Positions 7,901 to 15,335 are shown, counted from the first letter of the stretch. The stretch is DNA of 23,021 bases from an uncultured Eubacteriales bacterium (GCA_900555665.1 USLX01000020.1:1-23021), one strand, 5' to 3'. A program made the numbers and translations. The notes: generated by a model not told the origin, from the letters alone.

Positions 7901-8790
7901 CGAACCGCCCCGAATCCCTCGACCCCGCGCTCACGCGCCCGGGCCGCTTCGACCGCCGCGTGCCGGTGGAGCTGCCCGACCTCAAGGGACGCGAGGCTAT
8001 CTTGCAGGTCCACGCGAAGAAGATCAAGGTCGCCGAGGACGTCGACTTCAACAAGGTCGCGCGCATGGCCTCCGGCGCTTCCGGCGCGGAGCTTGCCAAC
8101 ATCGTGAACGAAGCAGCGCTGCGCGCCGTGCGCGACGGCAGACGCTTTGCCACGCAGGCAGACCTGGAAGAGAGCATCGAGGTCGTCATCGCCGGCTACC
8201 AGAAGAAGAACGCCATCATGACCGACGAGGAGAAGAAGATCGTCTCCTACCACGAGATCGGCCACGCGCTCGTGGCGGCGATGCAGACGCACTCCGCCCC
8301 TGTACAGAAGATCACCATTGTGCCGCGCACCTCGGGCGCGCTGGGCTACACGATGCAGGTCGAAGAGGGCAACCATTACTTGATGAGCAAGGCCGAAATG
8401 GAAAACAAGATCGCCACGCTGACCGGCGGCCGCGCCGCGGAGGAGGTCGTGTTCCACTCCGTCACGACCGGCGCGTCGAACGATATCGAGCAGGCGACGA
8501 AGCTCGCCCGCGCGATGATCACGCGCTATGGCATGAGCGAAGATTTCGACATGGTCGCGCTTGAGACGGTCAACAATCAGTACCTCGGCGGCGACGCATC
8601 GCTCGCTTGCTCTGCCGAAACGCAGACGAAGATCGACCAGCGCGTCGTGGAGCTGGTGAAAGCGCAGCACGAAAAGGCTGTGAACATCCTCACCGAGAAC
8701 CGCGCGAAGCTCGATGAGCTGGCGCAGTACCTCTACGAGAAAGAGACGATCACCGGCGAAGAGTTCATGCACATCCTGAACGCGAAGTAA
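7889..8790 (+). CDS. ftsH: ATP-dependent zinc metalloprotease FtsH, C-terminal part only
   Basis: The frame encodes about the last 300 residues of FtsH, the membrane-anchored AAA+ protease of about 600-650 residues. Present: the second region of homology LAATNRPESLDPALTRPGRF with the arginine finger region, the AAA lid (ASGASGAELANIVNEAAL), and the zinc protease domain with HEIGH (Zn ligands and catalytic Glu) in SYHEIGHALVAAM and GASNDIEQATKLARAMI carrying the third metal ligand Asp. Absent: both N-terminal membrane segments, Walker A and Walker B, lost at the upstream join. Sequence style (GALGYTMQVEEGNHYLMSK) is typical of Oscillospiraceae-type Clostridia, an impression from memory. A terminator follows. 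Confidence 0.93.
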
Positions 8791-8806
8791 GCTCCACAAA
8801 TAGAAA

Positions 8807-8840
8807 GAAGGCATAGCCCGTTTGGCCGTGCCTTCCTTTT
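8807..8840. terminator. Terminator between convergent ftsH and ABC operon
   Basis: GAAGGCA (8807-8813) pairs with TGCCTTC (8829-8835), followed by CTTTTTGC on the + strand. AAATAGAAA upstream can extend the stem with TTTTTGCTATTT, giving a U-rich tail for the leftward operon as well, so it may serve both directions. Confidence 0.75.
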
Positions 8841-8846
8841 TGCTAT

Positions 8847-9731
8847 TTAGAGGTTGCTTTCTTTTCTGCTCGTGCGGCTGCGCAGGTAGTCGCCAAGGTT
8901 CGTGATGCAAAGGAGCATCACGACCAGAAATGCGCCGGGGATGAGCAAGATCCACCACGCGTCGGTCATCAGCGCCTTTTCCGCGAGCGAGAGCATGCTG
9001 CCCCAGGTCACGACCTCGATGGGCAGGCCAAGGCCCATGAAGCTGAGCGTCGATTCGGCGATGATGGCGCTGCGCACATTCATCACCACCATGAAGAGGA
9101 TGGACGAGAAGAAATTCGGCGCAAGATGACACCGCAGAATGTGGAAAAAGCTGCCGCCCATGCACTTGGCCGCGATGACGTACTCGCTCGCGCGCAGCTG
9201 CCTGACCTCGGTGCGCACGACCTTGGCGATGCTTGTCCAGCTTGTGAGTCCGATGACGAGCGCAATGCTCCACGCGCTCGGCGTGCCGATGATCGCCTGC
9301 AAAAAGATGACGAGCAGCAGGTTCGGCACGCTGAGAAGAATTTCGGTCAGGCGCATCAGCAGCGCGTCGAGCCATTTGGGCGAAAGTCCGCTGACCGCGC
9401 CGAACAAAATGGCGAGCAGCGTCGAAATGACGGTCGAGCCGACGCCGATGAACAGCGACAGCCGCCCGCCGTACCAGATCATCGAGAAGATGTCGCGCCC
9501 CATCGTGTCCGTGCCGAACAGGAACTCGCGGCACGGCGCAGTGGAGCAGTGAGCAAGGTCGAGATACGCCGGGGCCTTCGTCATGATAAGCTCGCAGAAA
9601 AGACACCCGAGCACGATGAGCGATAAAATCATGGCGGAGGCGACAGGCTTGCCGCGCAGGGAATGTCTGTTTTTCGTGGGTACGGCCTCCGGCAGCGGTC
9701 GCGCGCCGACGATTTGGAAGCGGTCGTTCAT
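8847..9731 (-). CDS. Peptide/nickel ABC transporter permease (DppC/OppC type)
   Basis: A 294-residue inner-membrane subunit of a peptide/nickel-type importer. The start at 9731 (MNDRFQIVG) is chosen because its ATG overlaps the TGA of the upstream permease (ATGA); longer upstream frames are unsupported. Features: a cytoplasmic N-terminus with a membrane span at about residues 35-55, then FGTDTMGRDIFSMIWYGGRL (family signature), and the ATPase-coupling EAA-like loop YVIAAKCMGGSFFHILRCHL followed by PN. The end (LCITNLGDYLRSR) is typical. It is the last gene of the leftward operon and ends at a shared terminator. Confidence 0.93.
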   Translation of the reverse strand: MNDRFQIVGARPLPEAVPTKNRHSLRGKPVASAMILSLIVLGCLFCELIMTKAPAYLDLAHCSTAPCREFLFGTDTMGRDIFSMIWYGGRLSLFIGVGSTVISTLLAILFGAVSGLSPKWLDALLMRLTEILLSVPNLLLVIFLQAIIGTPSAWSIALVIGLTSWTSIAKVVRTEVRQLRASEYVIAAKCMGGSFFHILRCHLAPNFFSSILFMVVMNVRSAIIAESTLSFMGLGLPIEVVTWGSMLSLAEKALMTDAWWILLIPGAFLVVMLLCITNLGDYLRSRTSRKESNL

Positions 9732-10732
9732 GGTTGCACCTCCGCTTCCCGCACGGCCTGCTCGGCGCGGATGCGCGGGTCGATCTGCTCGTTGATCGTC
9801 TGGGCGATGATGCTGCACAGAATGACGAGCGCGCCGGAGAGCAGGCTCAGCAGCATCAGCAGGTTGTAGTCCTTGTATCGCGCGCTTTCATAGGCCAGCG
9901 TGCCGAGGCCGGGGTAGGAAAAAACAGTCTCGACGATGTACGTCCCGCCCAGCACGTGCGGGACGGAGATCGCCATGATGCTTAAGTACGTTGGCATCGT
10001 GTTTCGAAGACAGTGGCGCAGCATCACAGCGCGGCGCGTTAGCCCCTTGGCCTTGGCAAGCAGCACATAGTCCGCGCGCATTTCGTCAAGAAGCCTGTTT
10101 CGGATCATGTAGGCATAGTACCACAGGTGCCCGAGCACCACGACCGCAAGCGGCAGGATGAGATGCGCGGCGCGGTCGGCAATGTTATTTTGCTGCCCGA
10201 TGGAGTAGGCCCCGGAGCTCGGCAGCACGCGCAGCTCGATGGCGAAGATCAGAATGAGCAGCAGCGACAGCCAGAATTCCGGAATGCAGCTCGTGATGGT
10301 GCCGAGCTTGCAGACCGCGCGGTCGAAAATCGTTCCTTCCCGCCGCGCGCAGAGCATCCCAAGCAGGAGTGAGAGCGTGAAAATGAGCACAAAACCGATG
10401 CCGCCGAGAAGGAGTGTGTTGCCCGCGCGGCTTGCGATGACCTCTGCCGCGGGCATTTTGTACTTATACGAGATGCCGAAATCCCCGTGCAGGGCGTTCT
10501 GCGCCCAGCGAACATACTGCGTGAAGATAGGCTCGTCGAGGCCGAGCTTTTCCTCCGCCTGCGCGCGCTCCTGCGGCGTCAGCTTCTCTGCACGGTCACC
10601 GTAGTAGGAGACGAGCGGGTCGCCCGGGGCGAGGCGTGAGACATAGAACACCGCGAGCGACAGAACAAGAACGCTCAGAAGAAACGCCAGTGCCTTTTTG
10701 CCGAAATACAGGATCTTCGATGGCTTTTTCAT
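9728..10732 (-). CDS. Peptide/nickel ABC transporter permease (DppB/OppB type)
   Basis: A 334-residue first permease subunit. It has the N-terminal membrane span (ALAFLLSVLVLSLAVFYVSRL) with LAPGDP just after it, the external loop containing LGLDEPIFTQYVRW and GDFGISY, four or five further spans, and the EAA loop ADYVLLAKAKGLTRRAVMLR followed by HCLRN that contacts the ATPases. VETVFSYPGLGTLAYES is family-typical. The start overlaps the stop of the upstream ATPase (ATGA at 10729-10732) and its stop overlaps the dppC-like start, so translation is coupled throughout. Confidence 0.94.
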   Translation of the reverse strand: MKKPSKILYFGKKALAFLLSVLVLSLAVFYVSRLAPGDPLVSYYGDRAEKLTPQERAQAEEKLGLDEPIFTQYVRWAQNALHGDFGISYKYKMPAAEVIASRAGNTLLLGGIGFVLIFTLSLLLGMLCARREGTIFDRAVCKLGTITSCIPEFWLSLLLILIFAIELRVLPSSGAYSIGQQNNIADRAAHLILPLAVVVLGHLWYYAYMIRNRLLDEMRADYVLLAKAKGLTRRAVMLRHCLRNTMPTYLSIMAISVPHVLGGTYIVETVFSYPGLGTLAYESARYKDYNLLMLLSLLSGALVILCSIIAQTINEQIDPRIRAEQAVREAEVQP

Positions 10733-11634
10733 TGCGCGCCCCCTTCCTGCAAAGCGAAATGCTCCGGCTCGACCTCGACAAGCTCGCCCATCAGCGGGAA
10801 CTGCCCGGGCGAGAAGTCCGGCAATACGCGGGTTCGTTCTATGCGCGGGTCAGGAACCGGCATAGCCGCGAGCAGCGCCTTGGTGTAGGGGTGGAGCGGA
10901 TGGTCGTAAAGCGCGCGCACGGGCGCGACCTCGACAAGTTTGCCGTGGTACAGTACGCCGACGCGGTCACAGAGGAATTCCACCATCGCAAGGTCATGCG
11001 CGATGAAGAGAAACGAAAAGCCGTGCTCGCGCTGCAAGTGGCGAAACAGGTTGACGATCTGTGCCTGAATGGACACATCCAGCGACGCGATCGGTTCGTC
11101 CGCCACCAGAAGCTCCGGCTCCATGCACAGCGCCCGTGCAATGGCGACGCGCTGGCGCTGCCCACCGGAGAGCTCGGACGGGTACTTGTCGAGATAGGTT
11201 TTGTCAAGGCCGACATAATACATCTGGAGCTCGGCCTCCTTGCGGTATGTGCCGCGCGGCGGGGCGATGCGATGGATGCGCATGGGCTCGGTGATACTAT
11301 CGCAGACCGTCATGTGCGGGTCAAGGCTCGAGGCAGAGTCCTGAAAGATCATCTGGCGTGTGGTTTGCAGCATTTTTTTGTTCGCGCGGCAGGCGGCCCT
11401 GTCACAGAGGTCGACGCCATTATAAAAAATGCGTCCGCCGCTCGGCTGCAAAATGCTCATCGCGCAGCGCGCGGCCGTCGACTTGCCCGAGCCGGACTCG
11501 CCGACGAGGCCGAAAATCTCCCCGCGGCGAATCTGAAACGAGATGTCGTCCAGCGCCTTGACGGAGACCTGCTTCGTCAGCGGGAAGACGTGGCTCACGT
11601 GCTGCACATCGAGCAGAATGTCATGTTTTGTCAT
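10729..11634 (-). CDS. Peptide/nickel ABC transporter ATP-binding protein (DppF/OppF type)
   Basis: A 301-residue cytoplasmic ATPase. The start at 11634 (MTKHDILLDVQHVSHVF) overlaps the TGA of the preceding ATPase in ATGA. Walker A is GESGSGKST (about residues 45-53), the Q-loop is MIFQDSASSLDPHMTV, the signature is LSGGQRQRVAIARAL, Walker B is ELLVADEPIASLDVS and the H-loop is FIAHDLAMVEFLC. The C-terminal oligopeptide-transporter extension is present (HPLHPYTKALLAAMPVPDP) but the usual cysteine-bearing PxGCxFxxRC end is replaced by SPGQFPLMGELVEVEPEHF, without cysteine. It pairs with the DppD-like ATPase as a heterodimer. Confidence 0.94.
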   Translation of the reverse strand: MTKHDILLDVQHVSHVFPLTKQVSVKALDDISFQIRRGEIFGLVGESGSGKSTAARCAMSILQPSGGRIFYNGVDLCDRAACRANKKMLQTTRQMIFQDSASSLDPHMTVCDSITEPMRIHRIAPPRGTYRKEAELQMYYVGLDKTYLDKYPSELSGGQRQRVAIARALCMEPELLVADEPIASLDVSIQAQIVNLFRHLQREHGFSFLFIAHDLAMVEFLCDRVGVLYHGKLVEVAPVRALYDHPLHPYTKALLAAMPVPDPRIERTRVLPDFSPGQFPLMGELVEVEPEHFALQEGGAQ

Positions 11635-12638
11635 CGCGCACCTCCCACCGGCGGCGTGATCCTCGGCGCGCGTTCGTCGAGCAGCCACGTTGCGGCATAG
11701 TGCGTGTCGCTGACGCGGAACATCGGCGGCGCTTCCTCGTAGTCGATGGCGAGGGCGTACTCATTGCGGCTGGCAAAGGCGTCGCCTTGCGGCGGGTCGA
11801 TGAGCGTCGGCGGTATGCCGGGGATGCTCGGCAGCGTCTCCTTTCCGCGCGAGAGCGCGGGCAGCGAGCGCAGCAGCCCCCACGTATAGGGGTGGCGCGG
11901 GTCGTAGAAGATCTCCTCCGCCGTGCCAGTCTCGACGATCTTGCCCGCGTACATCACGGCCACGCGGTCGGCGACGCGCGCGACGACGCCGAGGTCGTGC
12001 GTGACAAACACCGCCGCCGTGCCGAGCTTTTGCTGCACGTCGCGCAGCAGATCTAAGATCTGCGCTTGAATGGTCACATCCAGCGCGGTCGTCGGCTCGT
12101 CGGCAAATAAAATGTGCGGATTCCCCGCAAGCGCGATGGCCAGCACCACGCGCTGGCGCATCCCACCGGAAAAGTTGTGGGGATAGAGTGCCATGCGCTC
12201 TTGCGCGCGGTCGATGCCGACAAGCTCAAGCAGTTCGATCACGCGTGCTCTTACGGCGCTTTTTTCGAGCTTTGGTTTGTGCGCGAGCACCGCCTCGGCG
12301 ATCTGCACGCCGATCGTCATCGTCGGATCAAGCGCGGTCATCGGGTCCTGGAACACCATGGAAAAGAGCGAACCGCGCAGCGCCGTCATCTCGCGCTCGC
12401 GATAAGCCGTAATGTCCGTGCCGTCTACGATGATCTTGCCAGACTTGATTTTTGCCGTCTGCGGCAGAAGGCGCAGGATGCTCTTGCACAGTACGCTCTT
12501 GCCGCAGCCCGATTCGCCGACGATGGCGAGCACCTCGCCCGCTTTCAGCGAAAAGCTCACGTCGCGCACCGCCTGCACCTCGCCCGCGGGGGTGAAAAAG
12601 CTGACGGAAAGGTGCTCGACGTTCAATAAATCTGCCAT
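11631..12638 (-). CDS. Peptide/nickel ABC transporter ATP-binding protein (DppD/OppD type)
   Basis: A 335-residue ATPase. The start at 12638 (MADLLNVEHLSVSFF) is supported by GAGGG 9-13 bp upstream. Walker A GESGCGKS spans about residues 41-48; Q-loop SMVFQDPMTALDPTM; signature FSGGMRQRVVLAIAL (F replaces the usual L); Walker B ILFADEPTTALDV; H-loop FVTHDLGVVARVA. The C-terminal substrate-transporter extension is HPYTWGLLRSLPAL and IPGIPPTLIDPPQGDAF. In this extension the positions that carry cysteines in many OppD/DppD proteins are D and N (PPQGDAFASRN), so an iron-sulfur cluster is not expected. A hairpin separates it from the upstream binding-protein gene. Confidence 0.94.
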   Translation of the reverse strand: MADLLNVEHLSVSFFTPAGEVQAVRDVSFSLKAGEVLAIVGESGCGKSVLCKSILRLLPQTAKIKSGKIIVDGTDITAYREREMTALRGSLFSMVFQDPMTALDPTMTIGVQIAEAVLAHKPKLEKSAVRARVIELLELVGIDRAQERMALYPHNFSGGMRQRVVLAIALAGNPHILFADEPTTALDVTIQAQILDLLRDVQQKLGTAAVFVTHDLGVVARVADRVAVMYAGKIVETGTAEEIFYDPRHPYTWGLLRSLPALSRGKETLPSIPGIPPTLIDPPQGDAFASRNEYALAIDYEEAPPMFRVSDTHYAATWLLDERAPRITPPVGGAR

Positions 12639-12665
12639 GAAAAATGCCCTCTTTATGCAAGACAA

Positions 12666-12685
12666 AGGGGCTGAAGCCAGCCCCT
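12666..12685 (-). terminator. Intercistronic hairpin after the binding-protein gene
   Basis: AGGGGCTG and CAGCCCCT form a perfect 8-bp stem with a 4-nt loop, 22 bp after the stop of the binding-protein gene and before the ATPase gene. In the direction of transcription it is followed by TTTGTCTTG, a weak U-tract, so it is more likely a partial terminator or 3' stabiliser that raises binding-protein over ATPase expression, as is common in ABC importer operons. Confidence 0.6.
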
Positions 12686-12706
12686 CGTCAAAGATGTCAA
12701 CGGCGT

Positions 12707-14254
12707 TTACTCGCCGATCGTCCAGTCTTGAATGTTCCAGAAAATGCCGACGCCGTGATGCCCAAGCACCGTGTCCGCATCGATGCCGTGGACGGTGGAT
12801 TTGGCGACATAGTTCGCGTCGATGTAGCAGATAAAGGCGTAGGCTGGATCGTCCGCAAGCGCGTGCAGGAATTTGCTGTAATACTCTTTGCGGACGGCGT
12901 CGTCGCTGCTCTGGCGCGCGAGCGTCAGAGATTCGTCCACCAGCGCGTTCGAGTAGCCCGAGTAGTTCGCGCCCTTGTCCGTGCCGAAGACCTTGTAGGT
13001 GTGGTCGTCGGCGTCAAACGGGCTGCCCCAGCCGATGAGACACGCCATCTGGCCGCTCCAGTCCATCTGCGCGGGGATGTCCACCGTGCAGTGGATGCCA
13101 ACTTCTCTAAGCTGCTGCGCCGTGGCCTGCGCGATGTCGATGCGGTCCTGCTCGCCGGACATGACGCTGATGACAAAACCGATCTCCTCGCCGTTTCGCT
13201 CGTAGTAGCCACTTTCGCCCATCGTGCAGCCGACGGATTCGAGAATTTCTTTCGCTTTTGCGGGATCGTAGTCGTAGTGGTTCACGGTCTCGTCGTTGTA
13301 GACGTTGCGCTGGAGCGGGCTGTACGCCGCCATGCCCTGCCCGAGCAGCACCGAGTCGACGATGGCCTGACGGTCGATGGCGTAGCAGACGGCGGGGATG
13401 ATGTCGCGGTTTTCTGTCCAGTAGGGGTTGTTGAAGTTGAAGAGGATGCCGCGGTAGTCCGCGGTGGTCATGTCGTAGCAGGTGTAGCCGTCCTTGCCCG
13501 CGAAGTTCTGCGCGTTTTTCGGGTCGAGCAGCGCAAGGTCGATCTCGCCGGACTCGAGCTGCATCGCCTGCGCATTGTCGTCGGGTACGATCTTGAAGAT
13601 GACGCGCTCGATGTTCGGCTCGCCCAAGAAATAGTCCTCGTTGCGCACGAGCACGATGGACTGCCCGGCGTCCCAGCTTTCGAGCTTGTAGGGCCCCGTG
13701 CCGACGGGGGCGCGGAAAAAGGCGGATTCCTGCATGTCCTCGCCCTCGAGCAAATGCTGCGGCAGGATCGCCATCGTCATGTACTCCAGAAACGCGGCGT
13801 TCGGCTCAGCGAGGCGGAACGAGACGGTGTGGTCGTCGAGCACGGTGATCTCCTGTACATCCTCGTAATTCGGCGCGTTTTCCGAGCCGTTGTCGGGGTC
13901 CATGATGGCTTCGATCGTAAATTTGACGTCCCGCGCCGTGAACGGCTCGCCGTCGTGCCACTTCACCCCCTCGCGCAGGTAGAAAGTATAGGTGCAGTTC
14001 GCCTCGTCATAGTCCCAGCGCTCGGCGAGGGCGGGAACGATCTGGTCATTGCCGTCGTGCGCGGTCAGGCCGTTGAAGAGCAGCAGGTTGATCTCGCCGT
14101 GCTCGTCCATCGCGGGATCGATGCGCGTGTAGCCGGCAGAGCCGTAGACGAGCGTAGACGGCGCGTCGCCGGTCGAATCGCCGCCGCTCTGCCCGCAGGC
14201 GGCGAGGGAGAAGAGCATCGCGAGGGACAGCAGAAGAGTCAGCGCTTTTTTCAT
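12707..14254 (-). CDS. ABC transporter substrate-binding lipoprotein, family 5 (peptide/nickel)
   Basis: A 515-residue extracytoplasmic solute-binding protein. The start at 14254 follows an AAGGAG ribosome site (CCAAAGGAGTTTCCC). The N-terminus is a lipoprotein signal with lipobox LAAC, C20 being lipidated, followed by a GQSGGDSTG linker. Family 5 hallmarks: LVPALAERW-like IVPALAERWDYD, YTFYLREGVKWHDGEPFTA, ARDVKFTIEAI, PVGTGPYKLESWDAGQSIVL and YAIDRQAIVDSVLLGQ. It feeds the two permeases and two ATPases encoded downstream. Ligand (di/oligopeptide, nickel chelate or other) is not readable. The gene order binding protein-D-F-B-C differs from the common A-B-C-D-F. Confidence 0.94.
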   Translation of the reverse strand: MKKALTLLLSLAMLFSLAACGQSGGDSTGDAPSTLVYGSAGYTRIDPAMDEHGEINLLLFNGLTAHDGNDQIVPALAERWDYDEANCTYTFYLREGVKWHDGEPFTARDVKFTIEAIMDPDNGSENAPNYEDVQEITVLDDHTVSFRLAEPNAAFLEYMTMAILPQHLLEGEDMQESAFFRAPVGTGPYKLESWDAGQSIVLVRNEDYFLGEPNIERVIFKIVPDDNAQAMQLESGEIDLALLDPKNAQNFAGKDGYTCYDMTTADYRGILFNFNNPYWTENRDIIPAVCYAIDRQAIVDSVLLGQGMAAYSPLQRNVYNDETVNHYDYDPAKAKEILESVGCTMGESGYYERNGEEIGFVISVMSGEQDRIDIAQATAQQLREVGIHCTVDIPAQMDWSGQMACLIGWGSPFDADDHTYKVFGTDKGANYSGYSNALVDESLTLARQSSDDAVRKEYYSKFLHALADDPAYAFICYIDANYVAKSTVHGIDADTVLGHHGVGIFWNIQDWTIGE

Positions 14255-14324
14255 GGGAAACTCCTTTGGGGAAAAATTGGGAAACGCCGCATCGCCGGAT
14301 GCAGCGAAAAATATGACAGTTTGT

Positions 14325-14353
14325 AGTATAGGGGAAATTCCCGCCCGCCACAA
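14325..14353 (-). promoter_or_regulatory. Promoter of the ABC transporter operon
   Basis: On the complement, TTGTGG (14353-14348) and TATACT (14330-14325) are 17 bp apart, about 70 bp upstream of the binding-protein start. The spacer contains GGGAATTTCCCC, part of a repeat also found 75 bp away. Confidence 0.55.
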
Positions 14354-14421
14354 GCCGGGTGGGGGATACGGCGGGCAAAGCTTTTCCGAAAAATCACAGC
14401 GTGCGGCGGAAATTTCCCGCC
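14333..14421. repeat. Two GGAAATT(T)CCCGCC repeats in the divergent promoter region
   Basis: GGAAATTCCCGCC at 14333-14345 lies inside the leftward promoter spacer; GGAAATTTCCCGCC at 14408-14421 lies 25 bp upstream of the rightward -35. The GGAAATTCC/GGAAATTTCC cores are palindromic. They are candidate operators shared by the two divergent promoters; the cognate regulator is not in the window. Confidence 0.4.
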
Positions 14422-14445
14422 TTTTACCCTTTTTGCGAATCGCGC

Positions 14446-14474
14446 TTGCACTTTCCACGCGGCAATGGTACAAT
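14446..14474 (+). promoter_or_regulatory. Promoter of the gene whose 5' end is the attachment site
   Basis: TTGCAC (14446-14451), a 17-bp spacer and TACAAT (14469-14474), with an extended -10 TGG directly before the -10 hexamer. AAAGGAG at 14494-14500 is the ribosome site for ATG 14511. A strong match to a vegetative promoter. Confidence 0.65.
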
Positions 14475-14509
14475 ATTATGCCGAAAATACAGCAAAGGAG
14501 TTTGCTTTT

Positions 14510-14526
14510 TATGAAATTAGGTATCG
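14510..14526 (+). repeat. Left attachment core (attL)
   Basis: TATGAAATTAGGTATCG is identical to 22957-22973 and spans the ATG and first codons of a gene with its own promoter on the left. Weaker similarity continues beyond the core: ACCTGATTTnATA occurs on both sides at the same offset. Confidence 0.65.
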
Positions 14527-14666
14527 AAAGAAATGGACCTGATTTCATAAGTCTTCAAAAATCGGCAAAGGTCCATAAAAGTCCACAGCTTCAAGGCGCT
14601 TTGGGGTTTGAGCGTCATAAAACTCAATGCCGCACCATAAGGCTCCATTCCGGTTTGGTACAGTAG
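14511..14666 (+). pseudogene. 5' end of interrupted target gene, 51-codon residual frame
   Basis: Downstream of a good promoter and AAAGGAG, ATG at 14511 opens a 51-codon frame (MKLGIERNGPDFISLQKSAK...) ending at TAG 14664-14666 inside the left TGGTACAGT repeat. The first five codons belong to the presumed target gene; the remainder would be element sequence. MKLGI is a common beginning of sugar phosphate isomerase/epimerase proteins, but five residues do not identify the gene. The residual peptide is probably non-functional or a leader. Confidence 0.45.
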
Positions 14667-14675
14667 TGGTACAGT
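14656..14675 (+). repeat. Left arm-type repeat pair
   Basis: TGGTACAGT at 14656-14664 and again at 14667-14675, spaced 11 bp. The 20-bp block differs from the right-end pair (22885-22904) at one base only (AG versus AA spacer). It lies 129 bp inside the left core. Confidence 0.6.
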
Positions 14676-14764
14676 CGATTTGTTATTTGAGAAAGGCTCT
14701 ATGCAACGGCCTGTTCATTGCCCGCTCCAACAGGAGTGTGACACGCACTAAGGGAGTGCCATCT

Positions 14765-14890
14765 CTGCCGACGCACAAAGTCATAGAGGAGGCATACCGT
14801 TTGGGCGCAAGCTTTGTGCTCCCAAAGCCTTTTACGGCACGGGCGCTGGTCGAGCGGATACACGATGCACTGCGCAGTGATCGTCCCTGA
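14765..14890 (+). pseudogene. 3' remnant of a response-regulator receiver domain
   Basis: The frame ending at TGA 14888-14890 contains EEAYRLGASFVLPKPFTARA then LVERIHDALRSDRP. This matches the end of a CheY-like receiver domain: the conserved Lys-Pro (KPF) after beta-5 and the following alpha-5 helix. The phosphorylated aspartate and the first four beta strands are missing; upstream codons do not resemble the family. A strong terminator follows 20 bp later, as if the gene's 3' end was kept intact while the rest was deleted. Confidence 0.55.
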
Positions 14891-14910
14891 TCTGCACACA
14901 TCAAAAATAG

Positions 14911-14962
14911 TGACCGCCATCCCAAGGAGAGCTGCTGCTCGCCGGGGTGGCGGTCATTTCTG
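14911..14962 (+). terminator. Terminator of the decayed response-regulator gene
   Basis: TGACCGCCATCCC (14911-14923) pairs with GGGGTGGCGGTCA (14944-14956) over 13 positions with one G-U, followed by TTTCTGT. It is 20 bp past the fragment's stop. Confidence 0.7.
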
Positions 14963-15037
14963 TACGGTAAGGGCGCTTATGGCTCATGCCGGCAATCGTG
15001 ACGAAAGGACGATAGCTAAAGCGGCACCATTACGTAA

Positions 15038-15304
15038 AAACTCCCGGCATTCGACCCGTACCCCTTCATCCTGCTCAATCTGGTGCTCTCCTGCGTGGCG
15101 GCCATTCAAGCGCCGCTCATCATGATGAGCCAGAACCGACAGGAAGAAAAGGGCCGCCGCCGTGCAGAGAACGATTATAAGGTCAACCTCAAAACGGAGA
15201 TCATGATCGAGGACCTCTACGACAAGGTCAATGCCATCCTGGCCAGACAGACCGCACTGGAAAAACAGCTGACGGAGAAGGGCGAAAGCGTAGGGCAAAA
15301 ATGA
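15038..15304 (+). pseudogene. 5'-truncated DUF1003 membrane protein gene
   Basis: The frame encodes KLPAFDPYPFILLNLVLSCV, AAIQAPLIMMSQNRQEEKGR, RRAENDYKVNLKTEIMIEDL and a helical tail ending at TGA 15302-15304. This is the second membrane span and the conserved MMSQNRQ...D..ND..VN block of DUF1003 proteins. The first membrane span and start are missing and an in-frame TAA lies directly upstream (15035-15037), so the gene is broken. Its own terminator follows immediately. Its function when intact is unknown. Confidence 0.8.
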
Positions 15305-15335
15305 GGGAGGACAGAGCCGTCCTCCCTCATTTTTT
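15301..15335. terminator. Bidirectional terminator between DUF1003 remnant and ktrA
   Basis: ATGAGGGAGGAC (15301-15312) and GTCCTCCCTCAT (15319-15330) form a perfect 12-bp stem with a 6-nt loop, with TTTTTT-rich sequence on the + side and TTTTTGCCC on the - side. It overlaps the DUF1003 stop codon and can stop transcription from both directions. Confidence 0.88.

Noticed and set aside
6700..8790. A genuine novel DsbD-FtsH fusion enzyme
   Set aside because: Neither half retains what it needs to work, and the gene content on both sides belongs to different kinds of bacteria.
6097..9606. Leftward open frame of 1169 codons across the dsbD/ftsH region
   Set aside because: It crosses the chimeric join and is antisense to dsbD, ftsH and overlaps the real permease gene in another frame; composition is low-complexity and no motif is seen.
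12644..14326. Rightward open frame of 560 codons opposite the binding-protein gene
   Set aside because: Antisense shadow: the leftward frame has a lipobox, ribosome site, promoter and family 5 motifs.
14627..14890. Complete response-regulator gene
   Set aside because: Only the last beta strand/helix of a receiver domain is recognisable; no phosphorylation site and no matching upstream sequence.
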